This document shows positions 20,626 through 30,330 of a DNA stretch of 64,000 nt, piece after piece. Below the pieces are notes generated by a model. The model searched no databases. It had not been told where the DNA came from and worked only from the letters and a program-made list of their open reading frames with translations. Positions within the stretch are counted from its first letter, which is position 1. Every line of letters begins with the position of its first letter. The stretch is taken from the NCBI RefSeq assembly GCF_034262375.1, contig NZ_CP139558.1, positions 2,046,001 through 2,110,000 of the forward strand. The letters run 5' to 3'. The stretch comes from Mucilaginibacter sabulilitoris. Lineage in GTDB: Bacteria > Bacteroidota > Bacteroidia > Sphingobacteriales > Sphingobacteriaceae. A program made the position numbers and the translations under genes.

Positions 20626-21717
20626 ATGAAAAAGAAGATTGTACACTATATTGCGAAGTTGAAGGATGGGGGGGCTCAAACACAACTGGTTCTATTATGC
20701 AATCAAATTGACCGTTCGAAATATGAAATAGTTATTGTTTGTTGGGATAAAGAGACATCGATTCCTTTAAGTGATGACATTAAAATAATTTTAGTTTCAA
20801 GAGGGGGCATTTATAGTCTTATAAGTTTTTTTAAAGAAATTTACAAATTGACTTTGGAACTTAAGCCAGACATTGTCCAATTATGGATGCCGGAAGTGCT
20901 TACGCTTCCCGCAGCATTTGCTGCTAAGCATATGGGTATTCCTATAATTAGTTGCGAAAGGCGATTACCCATTAATACATTAGGTAAACTATGGCTTCGC
21001 GACAGGATTAAATACCTTATCCACTGTATCTCCACTGTAATTGTAGCAAATTTTCCGCTTCCAATTAAACGCAAATCCATATTTAATGTAATACTCAAAC
21101 ATAAACGGAATCAAACTATCTATAACGGTTTAGACATTGACGGACTGAAATCTTTACGTAGGCCTTTCATTGCCAAAGGAAGTGCCCCATTCAAACTTGT
21201 TTACTCTGGCCGCTTGGTTTCGCAAAAAAATGTAGATGTGCTGATTAGGGCTTGTAAAGGCGTTATTGATCACGGTATTGAAATTGAATTAAAAATATTT
21301 GGCAATGGCGATGATGAAAGAGACCTGATTGCTCTTTGTAAGCAGTTGGAATTGGACAATTACGTTAAATTTTTAGGTTATCAAGATAATTGGAAAGAGT
21401 TATCTGCAGATTCGCACTGCTTTGTATTACCAAGTAACAGAGAAGGAATGCCAAATGTCCTTTTTGAAGCAATAGCAATAGGATTGCCCATTATATCGAC
21501 AAATATTGAAGAAATTAATTGTCATTTTACTAGTGGATACGATGCATTATTGGTCGCTCCTAATGACGCGCAAAGTTTGACGGAAGCAATTAGAATGTTA
21601 GTAAATGCACCTGAATTGCTATCAGTAATAAGATCTAATGGATTAAAGACCGCGCAAAAGTACACAGTGAAAGCGATGACATTTTCATATGAAATGTTAT
21701 ACGATCAAAAACACTGA
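20626..21717 (+). CDS. Glycosyltransferase, GT4 family
   Basis: A 363-residue GT-B enzyme. The N-terminal half starts KKKIVHYIAKLKDGGAQTQL, with the GG motif of the acceptor domain. The C-terminal donor domain includes VYSGRLVSQKNVDVLI, FGNGDDERDL and the EX7E-type segment PSNREGMPNVLFEAIAIGLP. The start is placed at the ATG at 20626, since the alternative TTG 45 bases upstream gives a non-homologous N-terminus. It probably adds one sugar to the polyprenyl-linked repeat unit at the cytoplasmic face. Donor and linkage cannot be told. Confidence 0.9.
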   Translation: MKKKIVHYIAKLKDGGAQTQLVLLCNQIDRSKYEIVIVCWDKETSIPLSDDIKIILVSRGGIYSLISFFKEIYKLTLELKPDIVQLWMPEVLTLPAAFAAKHMGIPIISCERRLPINTLGKLWLRDRIKYLIHCISTVIVANFPLPIKRKSIFNVILKHKRNQTIYNGLDIDGLKSLRRPFIAKGSAPFKLVYSGRLVSQKNVDVLIRACKGVIDHGIEIELKIFGNGDDERDLIALCKQLELDNYVKFLGYQDNWKELSADSHCFVLPSNREGMPNVLFEAIAIGLPIISTNIEEINCHFTSGYDALLVAPNDAQSLTEAIRMLVNAPELLSVIRSNGLKTAQKYTVKAMTFSYEMLYDQKH

Positions 21718-21749
21718 TATCAATTATATAAATTCAATATGCCATTTCT

Positions 21750-22784
21750 ATGAAGAGAATAAAAGTTTTGGACGTGTTTAGAGGCCTTGCAGCCTTGGGG
21801 GTCGTCATCTTTCATTATACAAAATATTATCGAAGCATATTTGATTCAGACGCACCTTTTTTTTCATATGGCTATACTGGTGTTAGCTTTTTTTTCATCA
21901 TCAGCGGTTTTGTTATCTTTTTAACAGTTAAACAAAGCCGAAGTGCTGGTAACTTCATTTTACGAAGGTTTACTCGTCTATATCCGACTTTTTGGCTTTG
22001 TCTACTTATTTCGACTATAGTTGTTAGATCGATTGGACTGCCAGGTAGAGAAGTGTCGTGGCAAGCTTCATTAATCAACATTACTATGATTCCAAAATGT
22101 TTTGGGTTTGCAGAGGTCGACGGTGTATATTGGTCATTGTTACCGGAATTTTTCTTTTACTTATTTATGGCAATTATTATATTTACAAAACTTAGTAATA
22201 AGTTATTTTTCTGGGTGCTACCATGGCTTACGTTGTGTTTGATTAGGCAATTCATTCATTTCCCGCCAGTAATTAGTTATTTCTTAAATCTCAATTATGG
22301 TTTTTATTTCATTTCTGGCATCATGTTTTATCAGATCAAGTTTACGTCGGGTAAAAAGCTCCATTATCATATAATAATCTTTGTTTCGCTACTGATATAT
22401 TATTTGTCAGCTAAGTCGTTAACAGAAGCAATTTTAATCACTTTATTTTACGCAATTTTTTATCTATTCATCTACGATAAATTAAATTGGCTTGGGAATA
22501 AAGTGTTTTATTTCTTAGGTGCTATCTCGTTTCCGCTGTATTTAATTCATCAAAATATAGGATATATTATTATAAATTATTTTAAGAGGTATGACTCCAA
22601 TTTTCCAATTTATTGGATAATTTTACCTGTTTTAATTAATATATTAATAGCGGCAATAATTTCGAAGTATTTCGAAAAGCCTATTATCAAGGTTTGTAGA
22701 AAATATTTCGAACTTAATGCAAATCATCAACTACCGGAAATGCCAAAAGAGGATTTATATAGGAACAAGGCATTTGAAAATTGA
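21750..22784 (+). CDS. Acyltransferase 3 family membrane protein (OafA-like)
   Basis: A 344-residue protein with about 10 transmembrane segments. It starts with the family signature KVLDVFRGLAALGVVIFHYTKY, containing R and H residues that are essential in the acyltransferase 3 family, and GVSFFFIISGFVIF. These enzymes transfer acetyl or other acyl groups across the inner membrane to surface polysaccharides. Its place inside the cluster suggests acylation of the repeat unit after or during export. Confidence 0.92.
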   Translation: MKRIKVLDVFRGLAALGVVIFHYTKYYRSIFDSDAPFFSYGYTGVSFFFIISGFVIFLTVKQSRSAGNFILRRFTRLYPTFWLCLLISTIVVRSIGLPGREVSWQASLINITMIPKCFGFAEVDGVYWSLLPEFFFYLFMAIIIFTKLSNKLFFWVLPWLTLCLIRQFIHFPPVISYFLNLNYGFYFISGIMFYQIKFTSGKKLHYHIIIFVSLLIYYLSAKSLTEAILITLFYAIFYLFIYDKLNWLGNKVFYFLGAISFPLYLIHQNIGYIIINYFKRYDSNFPIYWIILPVLINILIAAIISKYFEKPIIKVCRKYFELNANHQLPEMPKEDLYRNKAFEN

Positions 22785-22844
22785 ATCAGTCGATAACACA
22801 TCGTTCTAATTGTTTCAACTTATATTTCAGTAACAATCAAAGAT

Positions 22845-24017
22845 ATGAAATTACTTTTATTGAGTACGTCTAGCTCAAGAAATGCTGGGGGATTGTATAA
22901 TAGCGTAAGAAACTTAGGTCAGGCTTTACTTAAGTTAAATCATTACAATCCAACGGTTATTGCTTATAATGATGAGCATAGTGATGTCGACATCGCAGCA
23001 TATGAACCGTTACCAGTTGTGCAGTATAAAACAATTGGTCCAAAAGGTTTAGCTTTTTCACTCGAGCTAAAAAAGAAATTTAATCATCTTGCGCCAGATA
23101 TCATTCATCAACAAGGAATATATTTATATTCATCGTTAGTAAATCATAATTATTCAAAGAAACATCGAATTCCCTATTTAATTTCTCCGCGAGGCATGCT
23201 CGATCCGTGGATATTAAATAATAACCCTTTGAAAAAAGAAATTGGATTCAAGTTATATGAGCGGAGTAATTTAAAGGGCGCAGCCTGTATCCATGCTTTA
23301 GGGATGCCCGAGTATCACGCTATTAGAAAATTTGGATGCGATAATCCCATTGCGGTAATTCCAAATGGCGTCTTTTTACCAAGTCCATTAAATTTAGATA
23401 GCTACAGTCCTCCAGCTTGGAAAGCCGATGATGATAGGAAAATTTTATTATTTTTGAGTAGACTGCACCCGAAGAAAGGTTTAGAAAATTTAATGCATGC
23501 TGTCAAAATAGATGAGAAGTTCAGAAACAAATGGAAAATAATCATTGCCGGCGAAAGTAACACTAGTGTGTATTTGAATTCACTCATTGAACTTCAAGAT
23601 AAGCTTCAATTGAAAAATGATATTTTATTTATCGGGGCCCAATATCATGCGGATAAAGACCTTTGTTTTCGATATGCCGATGCGTTCATCTTACCATCTT
23701 TTAGTGAGGGAATGCCCATGGCGGTGTTAGAAGCTTGGTCATACAGTCTACCGGCAATTATAACTGAGGAATGTAATTTGCCAGAGGGCTTCGAAGAAGC
23801 TGCTGCGATAAAAATTGAACCTAACATAGATAGCATCGTAGACGGGTTAAAAAAATTAAATAACTTTTCAGATATGGAGCTTAAAAGAATAGGCAACAAC
23901 GGATATAATTTGGTTAGAAACAACTTTACATGGGAAGCTATCGCTCAACAAATGGAAGAAGTCTATAATTGGATACTCGAAAAAGGTCCAAGACCCAATG
24001 TCGTAAAAGTTGATTAA
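22845..24017 (+). CDS. Glycosyltransferase, GT4 family
   Basis: A 390-residue GT-B glycosyltransferase. N-terminal half: STSSSRNAGGLYNSVRNLGQ and LISPRGMLDPWILNN, the latter common in Bacteroidota GT4 enzymes. C-terminal donor domain: LFLSRLHPKKGLENLMHAV and LPSFSEGMPMAVLEAWSY, containing the EX7E motif. The segment SPRGMLD..W is reminiscent of enzymes working on capsular and colanic-acid-type polymers. It is followed after 32 bases by an acetyltransferase gene. Confidence 0.9.
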   Translation: MKLLLLSTSSSRNAGGLYNSVRNLGQALLKLNHYNPTVIAYNDEHSDVDIAAYEPLPVVQYKTIGPKGLAFSLELKKKFNHLAPDIIHQQGIYLYSSLVNHNYSKKHRIPYLISPRGMLDPWILNNNPLKKEIGFKLYERSNLKGAACIHALGMPEYHAIRKFGCDNPIAVIPNGVFLPSPLNLDSYSPPAWKADDDRKILLFLSRLHPKKGLENLMHAVKIDEKFRNKWKIIIAGESNTSVYLNSLIELQDKLQLKNDILFIGAQYHADKDLCFRYADAFILPSFSEGMPMAVLEAWSYSLPAIITEECNLPEGFEEAAAIKIEPNIDSIVDGLKKLNNFSDMELKRIGNNGYNLVRNNFTWEAIAQQMEEVYNWILEKGPRPNVVKVD

Positions 24018-24049
24018 GAAATTATTGGCTAAATTAAAATATATTTAAG

Positions 24050-24607
24050 ATGATTTCAAAAGTACAACTGAAAAATTTTGATAGCAACATTGGCTTCAAT
24101 CGTGGAGCCACTAAATTAAAACTAATCATGTGGTACATGGCCAAAATGCTCTTCTTCAATGCTTTTCCGTTTCCTAACTCGATAAAAAGGAGGATCTTAA
24201 TATTGTTTGGGGCGAGAATAGGGAAAGGCTTGGTTATAAAACCTAAAGTAAATATTCATATGCCCTGGAAGCTTGAAATAGGTAACGATGTTTGGATCGG
24301 TGAGGAAGTATTTATATTGAATTTTGAATATATTACCATTGGCAATAACGTTTGCGTATCTCAACGTGCGTTTTTATGTGGCGGAAATCATGATTTCCGA
24401 AATCCGTCAATGCCATATCGGAATGGTCCAATTACACTCGAAGATGGCTCATGGATTGGCGCCAATGTTTTCGTCGGTCCAAGCGTATCCATTGGAACAG
24501 ATACTGTTGTTTCCGCTGGGTCAGTAGTTACCAAAAGTTTACTTGAAAATGCCATCTATAAAGGGAACCCGTGCCAATATGTAAAGGAGCGTTGGACTAC
24601 CATTTGA
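24050..24607 (+). CDS. WcaF-like hexapeptide-repeat acetyltransferase
   Basis: A 185-residue cytoplasmic protein of the left-handed beta-helix family. The sequence MPWKLEIGNDVWIGEEVFIL is followed by ISQRAFLCGGNHDFR-like spacing (actual VCVSQRAFLCGGNHDFRNP), DGSWIGANVFVGP and VVTKSLLENAIYKGNP. This is the typical pattern of colanic acid acetyltransferase WcaF and relatives, with the conserved His (GGNHD) as catalytic base. It is the third acyl/acetyltransferase in the locus and ends the first plus-strand run of genes. Confidence 0.87.
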   Translation: MISKVQLKNFDSNIGFNRGATKLKLIMWYMAKMLFFNAFPFPNSIKRRILILFGARIGKGLVIKPKVNIHMPWKLEIGNDVWIGEEVFILNFEYITIGNNVCVSQRAFLCGGNHDFRNPSMPYRNGPITLEDGSWIGANVFVGPSVSIGTDTVVSAGSVVTKSLLENAIYKGNPCQYVKERWTTI

Positions 24608-24694
24608 ACTGTGAAAGATATATATTCTTGTTCAACGTTTGATATTAAATCCACAAATAAACAAATTGCTCGATAATATGTAAATTAAAGAGCA

Positions 24695-26431
24695 TCATTC
24701 GCGTTTTTTAGTCACACCCATACCTTTTACTCTAGTTTTGTCAAAACTTTCAAAATTGTTTATCTTATTATCGTGTGCCTTACCTATTTTAGTATTTTGC
24801 TCCTTTAATTTCGTTACATTATTAAGATTATCAAAAACATTATCCTCTACTTGGATAAAAGCACTGCTATTGTCTAAGTAGATTGTATTAATTGAAAAAC
24901 CATCCGCCCATTTACTTTTAACTATGTCATGTATATAGTTATTATAAATTTTCGTGCCTATTTGATTCCCAAGAGTGTAAATCGCGCCGCCATCATCATG
25001 TAGTAACATGACATGATGAATATTATTGTTACTGATGATATTGTTTTTTACGATTGATTGTGTGTCTCCGAAAAAGCCCCCTATTTGTAGACCTGAATAT
25101 CTGACATATCTAATTTCGTTATGATCAATCAACAGATCCGACACCCCGGTAGCTATAATCCCCATCCCATTAGTGTAATTTATGCCTATCTGTTCAATTA
25201 AGTTGTCTTTTAATGTATCCTTTATGCATATTGCCGAGTCAACAAGCGTGCGAGGCTTGAACGAAAAAGTATTTAACACGATTCCGTTAGCGCAGATGTC
25301 ATGGATGTGGCAGTCAATTATCTTACTAAAATTGACCCCTTTGTCGAAAACTATTCCGTTACCGCCACAGTTGTATATGCCGCAATTGTCGATTTGGAGG
25401 TTTTGTACATACTTTGCATCAATTATACCGGGAATATGAATTCTGTTAGAAAGGAATTCAAGCATGACTCCTTGCCCTGCTACATTTCCATATTTATTTG
25501 GCAATAACCATGTCGAATAACACATCTGAATGTTATTAATAGAAATATTCTTTAATGGTATATCTGGGGTTCCGGATATTCTTATCAAATTCTCTAAGGT
25601 TGGTATGATAATATCGGCACTTGAAATATTTTCATTTAGTCTGGGTTTATAGTATAAAACATTTGAAACATTGTCGAGATACCACTCGCCTTCCGCATCC
25701 AAGAACGACAAAGAGTTTTCAAGGTAATATGGTTTAGCCGGATATAGCATGTCATGAGCATTGTGAAGTGCAAATATGTTTTTAGCTTCAGGCTCCTTTA
25801 TCGAAAGAATAGTGCTATCCCCAAATGGCTTCATTGAGTTGATTCGCAAATGGCTATCGAACCAATGCTGCTTTACGACCATCTCGACATTATTAGGATT
25901 ATATAAACCAAGTACGTCCGAAGAGTTGATGGAAATTGATCTATCAGCTTTGTTGAAGTGCCTTAACCGAAAATATGGCCCATAATCATTATCATTTTGT
26001 CTATTAGGAGTACGGGCTCGAATGGCTATTTTTCCATTTACGTAAATCTGCCGCGTGTCTATTCCTTGAGGCACCGATGCCTTATAAATTCCTTTTTTAT
26101 ACAAAGACCATCCTTTGATAGATATGCCGCCTGATATTACCGGCTCCTCACCTTTGGTCCCTTGAAGTTCTATACGCGATATATTCCCAACGATATAATT
26201 ATTAAAAACTATTGGCCTTTGTAATTTATACAGACCGCCACTTAATTCAATTGTTACAATTTTTGACTTTGAATTAATGCCTCTCACTTTGTTTGTTAAT
26301 TGTGATATATTACCAGGGCTCTGTTGGGTAAAATTACCATCACCGTTAGGCGATACATATAGTCTCGTTTGGCCGTGGGAAATGAAGGTCAATACAAATG
26401 TATAAATGAATGTGATTATTAAATTCTTCAT
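24695..26431 (-). CDS. Secreted right-handed parallel beta-helix protein
   Basis: A 578-residue protein with a signal peptide (hydrophobic stretch IITFIYTFVLTFIS, cleavage likely after SHG or GQT). Pectate-lyase-type beta-helix repeats follow from about residue 280 to 560, seen as recurring hydrophobic-Asn ladders such as NISINNIQMCYS, IDNCGIYNCGGNGIVF, NNNIHHVMLLHDDGGAIYTLGNQIGTKIYNNYIHD. Such proteins in polysaccharide clusters are often lyases or C5-epimerases, but no catalytic residues can be assigned. It is the only minus-strand gene in the locus. The C-terminus lacks a recognisable type 9 secretion domain. Confidence 0.8.
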   Translation of the reverse strand: MKNLIITFIYTFVLTFISHGQTRLYVSPNGDGNFTQQSPGNISQLTNKVRGINSKSKIVTIELSGGLYKLQRPIVFNNYIVGNISRIELQGTKGEEPVISGGISIKGWSLYKKGIYKASVPQGIDTRQIYVNGKIAIRARTPNRQNDNDYGPYFRLRHFNKADRSISINSSDVLGLYNPNNVEMVVKQHWFDSHLRINSMKPFGDSTILSIKEPEAKNIFALHNAHDMLYPAKPYYLENSLSFLDAEGEWYLDNVSNVLYYKPRLNENISSADIIIPTLENLIRISGTPDIPLKNISINNIQMCYSTWLLPNKYGNVAGQGVMLEFLSNRIHIPGIIDAKYVQNLQIDNCGIYNCGGNGIVFDKGVNFSKIIDCHIHDICANGIVLNTFSFKPRTLVDSAICIKDTLKDNLIEQIGINYTNGMGIIATGVSDLLIDHNEIRYVRYSGLQIGGFFGDTQSIVKNNIISNNNIHHVMLLHDDGGAIYTLGNQIGTKIYNNYIHDIVKSKWADGFSINTIYLDNSSAFIQVEDNVFDNLNNVTKLKEQNTKIGKAHDNKINNFESFDKTRVKGMGVTKKRE

Positions 26432-26818
26432 GATGTTGGTGCAATATGTCGACTCAATAGTTTAATTGTAAAGTAAGCATTGTTAAATGTAGTTTATATG
26501 AAGAATCACCTGTATGAGCTGATTTCTAATTGTAGACAAATGATTTTAGCTAATTTATCACTTCTTTTTCGATAATAGATAGTTGATTTCATTAAGTTAA
26601 ACTAAATGAAATCAAGTTTTTCTTCGTACTAACCATTTCTCGAATTATAATTTATTTATTACTTTTGGTTTCAAATTGCAAAATGATTAATTAATAACCG
26701 TTAAAATAAAAAATATGTTAATTGATCTTCGCTATTTTTGAATTAGTAATATCGAATCAACCACGTGAATTTGCTAGAAACTAAGCGATAGTATTTACCG
26801 AGAAATTTAAAAAAAACA
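26432..26818. promoter_or_regulatory. Divergent intergenic region with candidate promoter
   Basis: A 387-base AT-rich gap between divergently transcribed genes, so promoters for both are expected here. TATTTTTG (26733-26740) matches the Bacteroidota -7 consensus TAnnTTTG on the plus strand, about 80 bases before the glycosyltransferase gene; a -33 TTTG at correct spacing is not clear. No reading frame or RNA structure was recognised. Confidence 0.35.
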
Positions 26819-28075
26819 TTGGACTTACCTGAAAAAAAGAGCATTCTCCTTATAAGTCATAATTTTTCTCCGGAACCAACAGGCATCGGGAAATATAACG
26901 GAGAGATGATCCATTGGCTCTCAAAAAGAGGTTATGAATGTACAGTTATAACAACTTTTCCATACTATCCATATTGGAAAGTGCAACCGCCTTATAAAAA
27001 TAGATGGTATAAGAAAGAGTTGATAAATTACCAGGGAAACAGTGGCAATTTAACAATATACCGTTGTCCGTCTTATGTACCCTCAAATCCTACTGGTAGG
27101 AAAAGAATTTTACAAGATTTTTCATTTTGGTCATCAATGTTTTGGCGGGTTTTGCAACTTCAATTATCAGGAAAGCAATTCGACCTGATAATAACTGTAG
27201 CGCCACCATTTCATTTGGCGTATCTCGGACTGCTGGTAAAAAAAAGCAGCGGGGCAAAATTACTGTATCATGTTCAAGATCTTCAAATTGAGGCAGCTCA
27301 GGATTTGAATATGCTCTCAAGTCAAAAATTATTTAATAAGATATATAGAATAGAAAAGGACATCCTTGAAAAAGCAGATTATGTCAGTAGCATCTCTGAA
27401 GGAATGATCACCAAGATACAAGCTAAGGTTGAAAAGAAAGTGTTATTTTTTCCTAACTGGGTTGATACATCCTATTTTTTTCCATTGCCGAATCGTGATA
27501 ACTTGAAAAGTAAATGGGGCTATGCAGGAGATGACTTCGTATGCTTATACTCAGGAGCAATAGGCGAAAAACAGGGTCTTGAAAGTATACTTAATGTTGC
27601 GCAGATATTGATCGATAATAAAAAAATCAAATTCATTATTTGTGGTTCTGGACCATATAAAGAAAGGCTGATTGAAACTGCTAATGAAAGAAATTTGGTT
27701 AATGTTACTTTTTTGCCAGTGCAAGATAAATCTATTTTCAACGAGTTTTTGAATATGGCCGACTTGCATTTGATTTTACAAAAAGCGAATGCAAGCGATT
27801 TGGTGATGCCATCAAAACTTACCACGATTTTAGCCGTCGGGGGAGTGAGTATGGTTACAGCGCCTCCAGCGACGTCATTATTTAATTTAATCAACAAATA
27901 TGATGTAGGTTACGTAATACATCCGGAAGACGACGAATTATTAGCGACAAAGATAAGGAATGCAAAATCTGGAGCTGATTTTGAGATCAAAGCAGCAAAT
28001 GCTCGCAACTACGCTCTCAAATATCTTAACATAGATAACGTAATGGATGATTTTGTTAAAAGTGTATTAAAATAA
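26819..28075 (+). CDS. WcaI-like colanic-acid-type glycosyltransferase (TTG start)
   Basis: A 418-residue GT4-type enzyme. The N-terminus (ISHNFSPEPTGIGKYNGEM, TTFPYYPYWKV) is the characteristic opening of WcaI-family transferases, and HVQDLQIEAAQDLNM matches the family's HVQDLQPDAA-type motif. The donor domain has LYSGAIGEKQGLESIL and ASDLVMPSKLTTILAVGG. The start is a TTG at 26819, the only start that keeps the conserved N-terminus. In E. coli WcaI is assigned a fucosyltransferase-type step. The neighbouring gmd/fcl pair, which makes GDP-fucose, fits that role. Confidence 0.85.
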   Translation: MDLPEKKSILLISHNFSPEPTGIGKYNGEMIHWLSKRGYECTVITTFPYYPYWKVQPPYKNRWYKKELINYQGNSGNLTIYRCPSYVPSNPTGRKRILQDFSFWSSMFWRVLQLQLSGKQFDLIITVAPPFHLAYLGLLVKKSSGAKLLYHVQDLQIEAAQDLNMLSSQKLFNKIYRIEKDILEKADYVSSISEGMITKIQAKVEKKVLFFPNWVDTSYFFPLPNRDNLKSKWGYAGDDFVCLYSGAIGEKQGLESILNVAQILIDNKKIKFIICGSGPYKERLIETANERNLVNVTFLPVQDKSIFNEFLNMADLHLILQKANASDLVMPSKLTTILAVGGVSMVTAPPATSLFNLINKYDVGYVIHPEDDELLATKIRNAKSGADFEIKAANARNYALKYLNIDNVMDDFVKSVLK

Positions 28076-28110
28076 TAAAATCAATCTAATAACCGCTTTA
28101 AGGTAGTGGT

Positions 28111-28145
28111 TTTGTATTTTATTGCGAATATTTTGTATATATTTG
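28111..28145 (+). promoter_or_regulatory. Candidate promoter for gmd-fcl-ugd
   Basis: TTTG (28111-28114) and TATATTTG (28138-28145) match the Bacteroidota -33 and -7 elements with a 23-base gap, slightly longer than the usual 19-21. Located 58 bases before the gmd start in a 127-base gap. Confidence 0.35.
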
Positions 28146-28202
28146 CAATAAAAGCCCTGTAAATATATCAAATCATTAATAATATAAGATACGCTGCTGC
28201 TT

Positions 28203-29318
28203 ATGAAAAAAATCGCCTTAATAACAGGTATAACTGGTCAAGATGGAGCATACTTAACAGAGTTATTGCTTAAAAAAGGTTACGAAGTGCATGGTATAAA
28301 ACGCCGAAGCTCGTTATTTAATACCGATCGCATCGATCACCTATATCAGGATCCGCATGATACGGAAATTAAGTTAACGCTTCACTACGGAGACTTAAGT
28401 GATAGTACCAATCTAATTCGTATAATCCAACAGGTTCAGCCCGATGAAATATATAATTTAGGTGCGATGTCACATGTTAAAGTGAGCTTTGATACACCAG
28501 AATATACTGCTAATGCTGATGGCATTGGAACTTTAAGATTGCTTGAGGCAATCCGTATATTAGGACTAAATAAAAAAACGAAGATATATCAAGCCTCAAC
28601 GTCAGAGCTTTATGGGTTGGTACAGGCCGTGCCACAATCAGAAACTACTCCTTTTTATCCACGTTCTCCGTACGCAGTAGCAAAAATGTATGCTTATTGG
28701 ATAACGGTGAATTATAGGGAGGCTTATGATATTTATGCTTGTAATGGTATTCTGTTTAACCATGAAAGTCCTTTACGAGGCGAAACATTTGTAACCCGTA
28801 AAATTACCCGTGCTACTGCAAAAATAGCGATGGGGTTGCAAGATAAACTTTACCTTGGCAACTTGGATGCACAACGTGATTGGGGACATGCTAAAGATTA
28901 TGTCGAAGCAATGTATCTAATATTGCAACAGGAAAAACCTACAGATTATGTTATTGCGACTGGCGTTACTACCCGGGTGCGAGAGTTTGTAAGGTTAGCT
29001 TTTGCTGAGGTAGGTATCATTATTCAATTTAAAGGTGAAGGCGTAAATGAAGTGGGATATGTAATGAGCTGTAACAATCCTGATTTTCAGGTTGAAATTG
29101 GCAAGGAAGTTATTGCCGTAGATGCAAAATATTTTCGTCCTACAGAAGTTGACCTGTTAATAGGTGATCCCACTAAATCCAAAACACAGTTGGGCTGGGA
29201 ACCCAAATACGATTTGCAGGGTTTAGTCCGTGAAATGGTTGCTGCTGATATTGATTTATTTAGAAGAGAAAAACTCTTGAAGGATTCTGGTTACATTATT
29301 AAAAACCAATTCGAATAG
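28203..29318 (+). CDS. gmd: GDP-mannose 4,6-dehydratase
   Basis: Converts GDP-D-mannose to GDP-4-dehydro-6-deoxy-D-mannose, the first step to GDP-L-fucose. The 371-residue SDR protein has [10 protein letters not shown] at the NADP-binding turn, the family RR-SS motif ([13 protein letters not shown]), the STSELYG catalytic segment, and [10 protein letters not shown] carrying the Tyr-Lys pair. Length and motifs match Gmd closely. It is followed by fcl after 7 bases, the usual two-gene unit. Confidence 0.97.
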   Translation: MKKIALITGITGQDGAYLTELLLKKGYEVHGIKRRSSLFNTDRIDHLYQDPHDTEIKLTLHYGDLSDSTNLIRIIQQVQPDEIYNLGAMSHVKVSFDTPEYTANADGIGTLRLLEAIRILGLNKKTKIYQASTSELYGLVQAVPQSETTPFYPRSPYAVAKMYAYWITVNYREAYDIYACNGILFNHESPLRGETFVTRKITRATAKIAMGLQDKLYLGNLDAQRDWGHAKDYVEAMYLILQQEKPTDYVIATGVTTRVREFVRLAFAEVGIIIQFKGEGVNEVGYVMSCNNPDFQVEIGKEVIAVDAKYFRPTEVDLLIGDPTKSKTQLGWEPKYDLQGLVREMVAADIDLFRREKLLKDSGYIIKNQFE

Positions 29319-29325
29319 CCTTGCC

Positions 29326-30264
29326 ATGGAAAAACATGATAAGATTTATATAGCGGGTCATCGTGGTATGGTTGGATCTGCAATTCTTCGTAAATTGGAA
29401 AAAGAGGGCTTTAGCAATTTTGTAATGCGGACTTCTTCAACCCTTGATTTACGCGATCAGAACGCTGTAGCCGCTTTTTTTGCGGACGAAAAACCCAATT
29501 ATGTTTTTTTAGCCGCAGCCAAAGTTGGTGGCATTGTGGCTAATAATACCTACAGGGCTGAATTTTTATATGACAATTTGCAGATTCAAGCTAATGTTAT
29601 CCATAATTCATATCTTAATAGCGTAAAAAAGTTGATGTTTTTGGGGTCAAGTTGTATCTATCCTAAAATGGCCCCGCAACCCTTAAGAGAAGATTATTTG
29701 TTAACAGGGCCACTTGAAGAAACTAACGAACCTTATGCAATTGCCAAAATAGCAGGCATAAAAATGTGCGATGCATACCGTGCTCAATATGGTTGTAATT
29801 ATATTTCCGTAATGCCAACCAACTTATATGGCTATAATGATAATTATCATCCGCAAAACTCACATGTTTTACCTGCCCTAATACGCCGTTTCCACGAAGC
29901 CAAAGAAAAGGCGATTCCGTTAGTAACGATATGGGGTACAGGATCGCCACGGCGTGAGTTCCTTTTTGCTGATGATTTAGCAGAGGCATGTTACTATCTT
30001 ATGCAGAATTATAATGAGCCAGGGTTAGTTAATGTTGGTACGGGCGAGGACGTTACTATCAAAGATCTCGCTTTGCTCGTAAAAAAAATCACGAACTTTA
30101 AGGGTGATATAAACTTTGACAGCTCAAAACCCGATGGTACACCTAGAAAGTTGATGGATGTATCCAAACTGCATAGTAACGGTTGGAAACACACAATTGA
30201 ACTAGAAGAAGGCGTTGCTCTAGCTTATAAAGATTTTTTAAATAAATATGTCGCGGCATACTAG
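29326..30264 (+). CDS. fcl: GDP-L-fucose synthase
   Basis: A dual 3,5-epimerase/4-reductase that completes GDP-L-fucose synthesis using NADPH. The 312-residue SDR protein has [12 protein letters not shown], the signature [27 protein letters not shown] with catalytic Tyr and Lys, and the conserved [16 protein letters not shown]. It follows gmd immediately. GDP-fucose made here would feed a fucosyltransferase such as the WcaI-like enzyme upstream. The start codon was chosen as the ATG at 29326 just after CCTTGCC. Confidence 0.97.
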   Translation: MEKHDKIYIAGHRGMVGSAILRKLEKEGFSNFVMRTSSTLDLRDQNAVAAFFADEKPNYVFLAAAKVGGIVANNTYRAEFLYDNLQIQANVIHNSYLNSVKKLMFLGSSCIYPKMAPQPLREDYLLTGPLEETNEPYAIAKIAGIKMCDAYRAQYGCNYISVMPTNLYGYNDNYHPQNSHVLPALIRRFHEAKEKAIPLVTIWGTGSPRREFLFADDLAEACYYLMQNYNEPGLVNVGTGEDVTIKDLALLVKKITNFKGDINFDSSKPDGTPRKLMDVSKLHSNGWKHTIELEEGVALAYKDFLNKYVAAY

Positions 30265-30330
30265 GTTTTACAAAAACAATTTACCACATTATAGGGAATA
30301 TTTGAAATATTAAAGAACAACTTTAAAACT

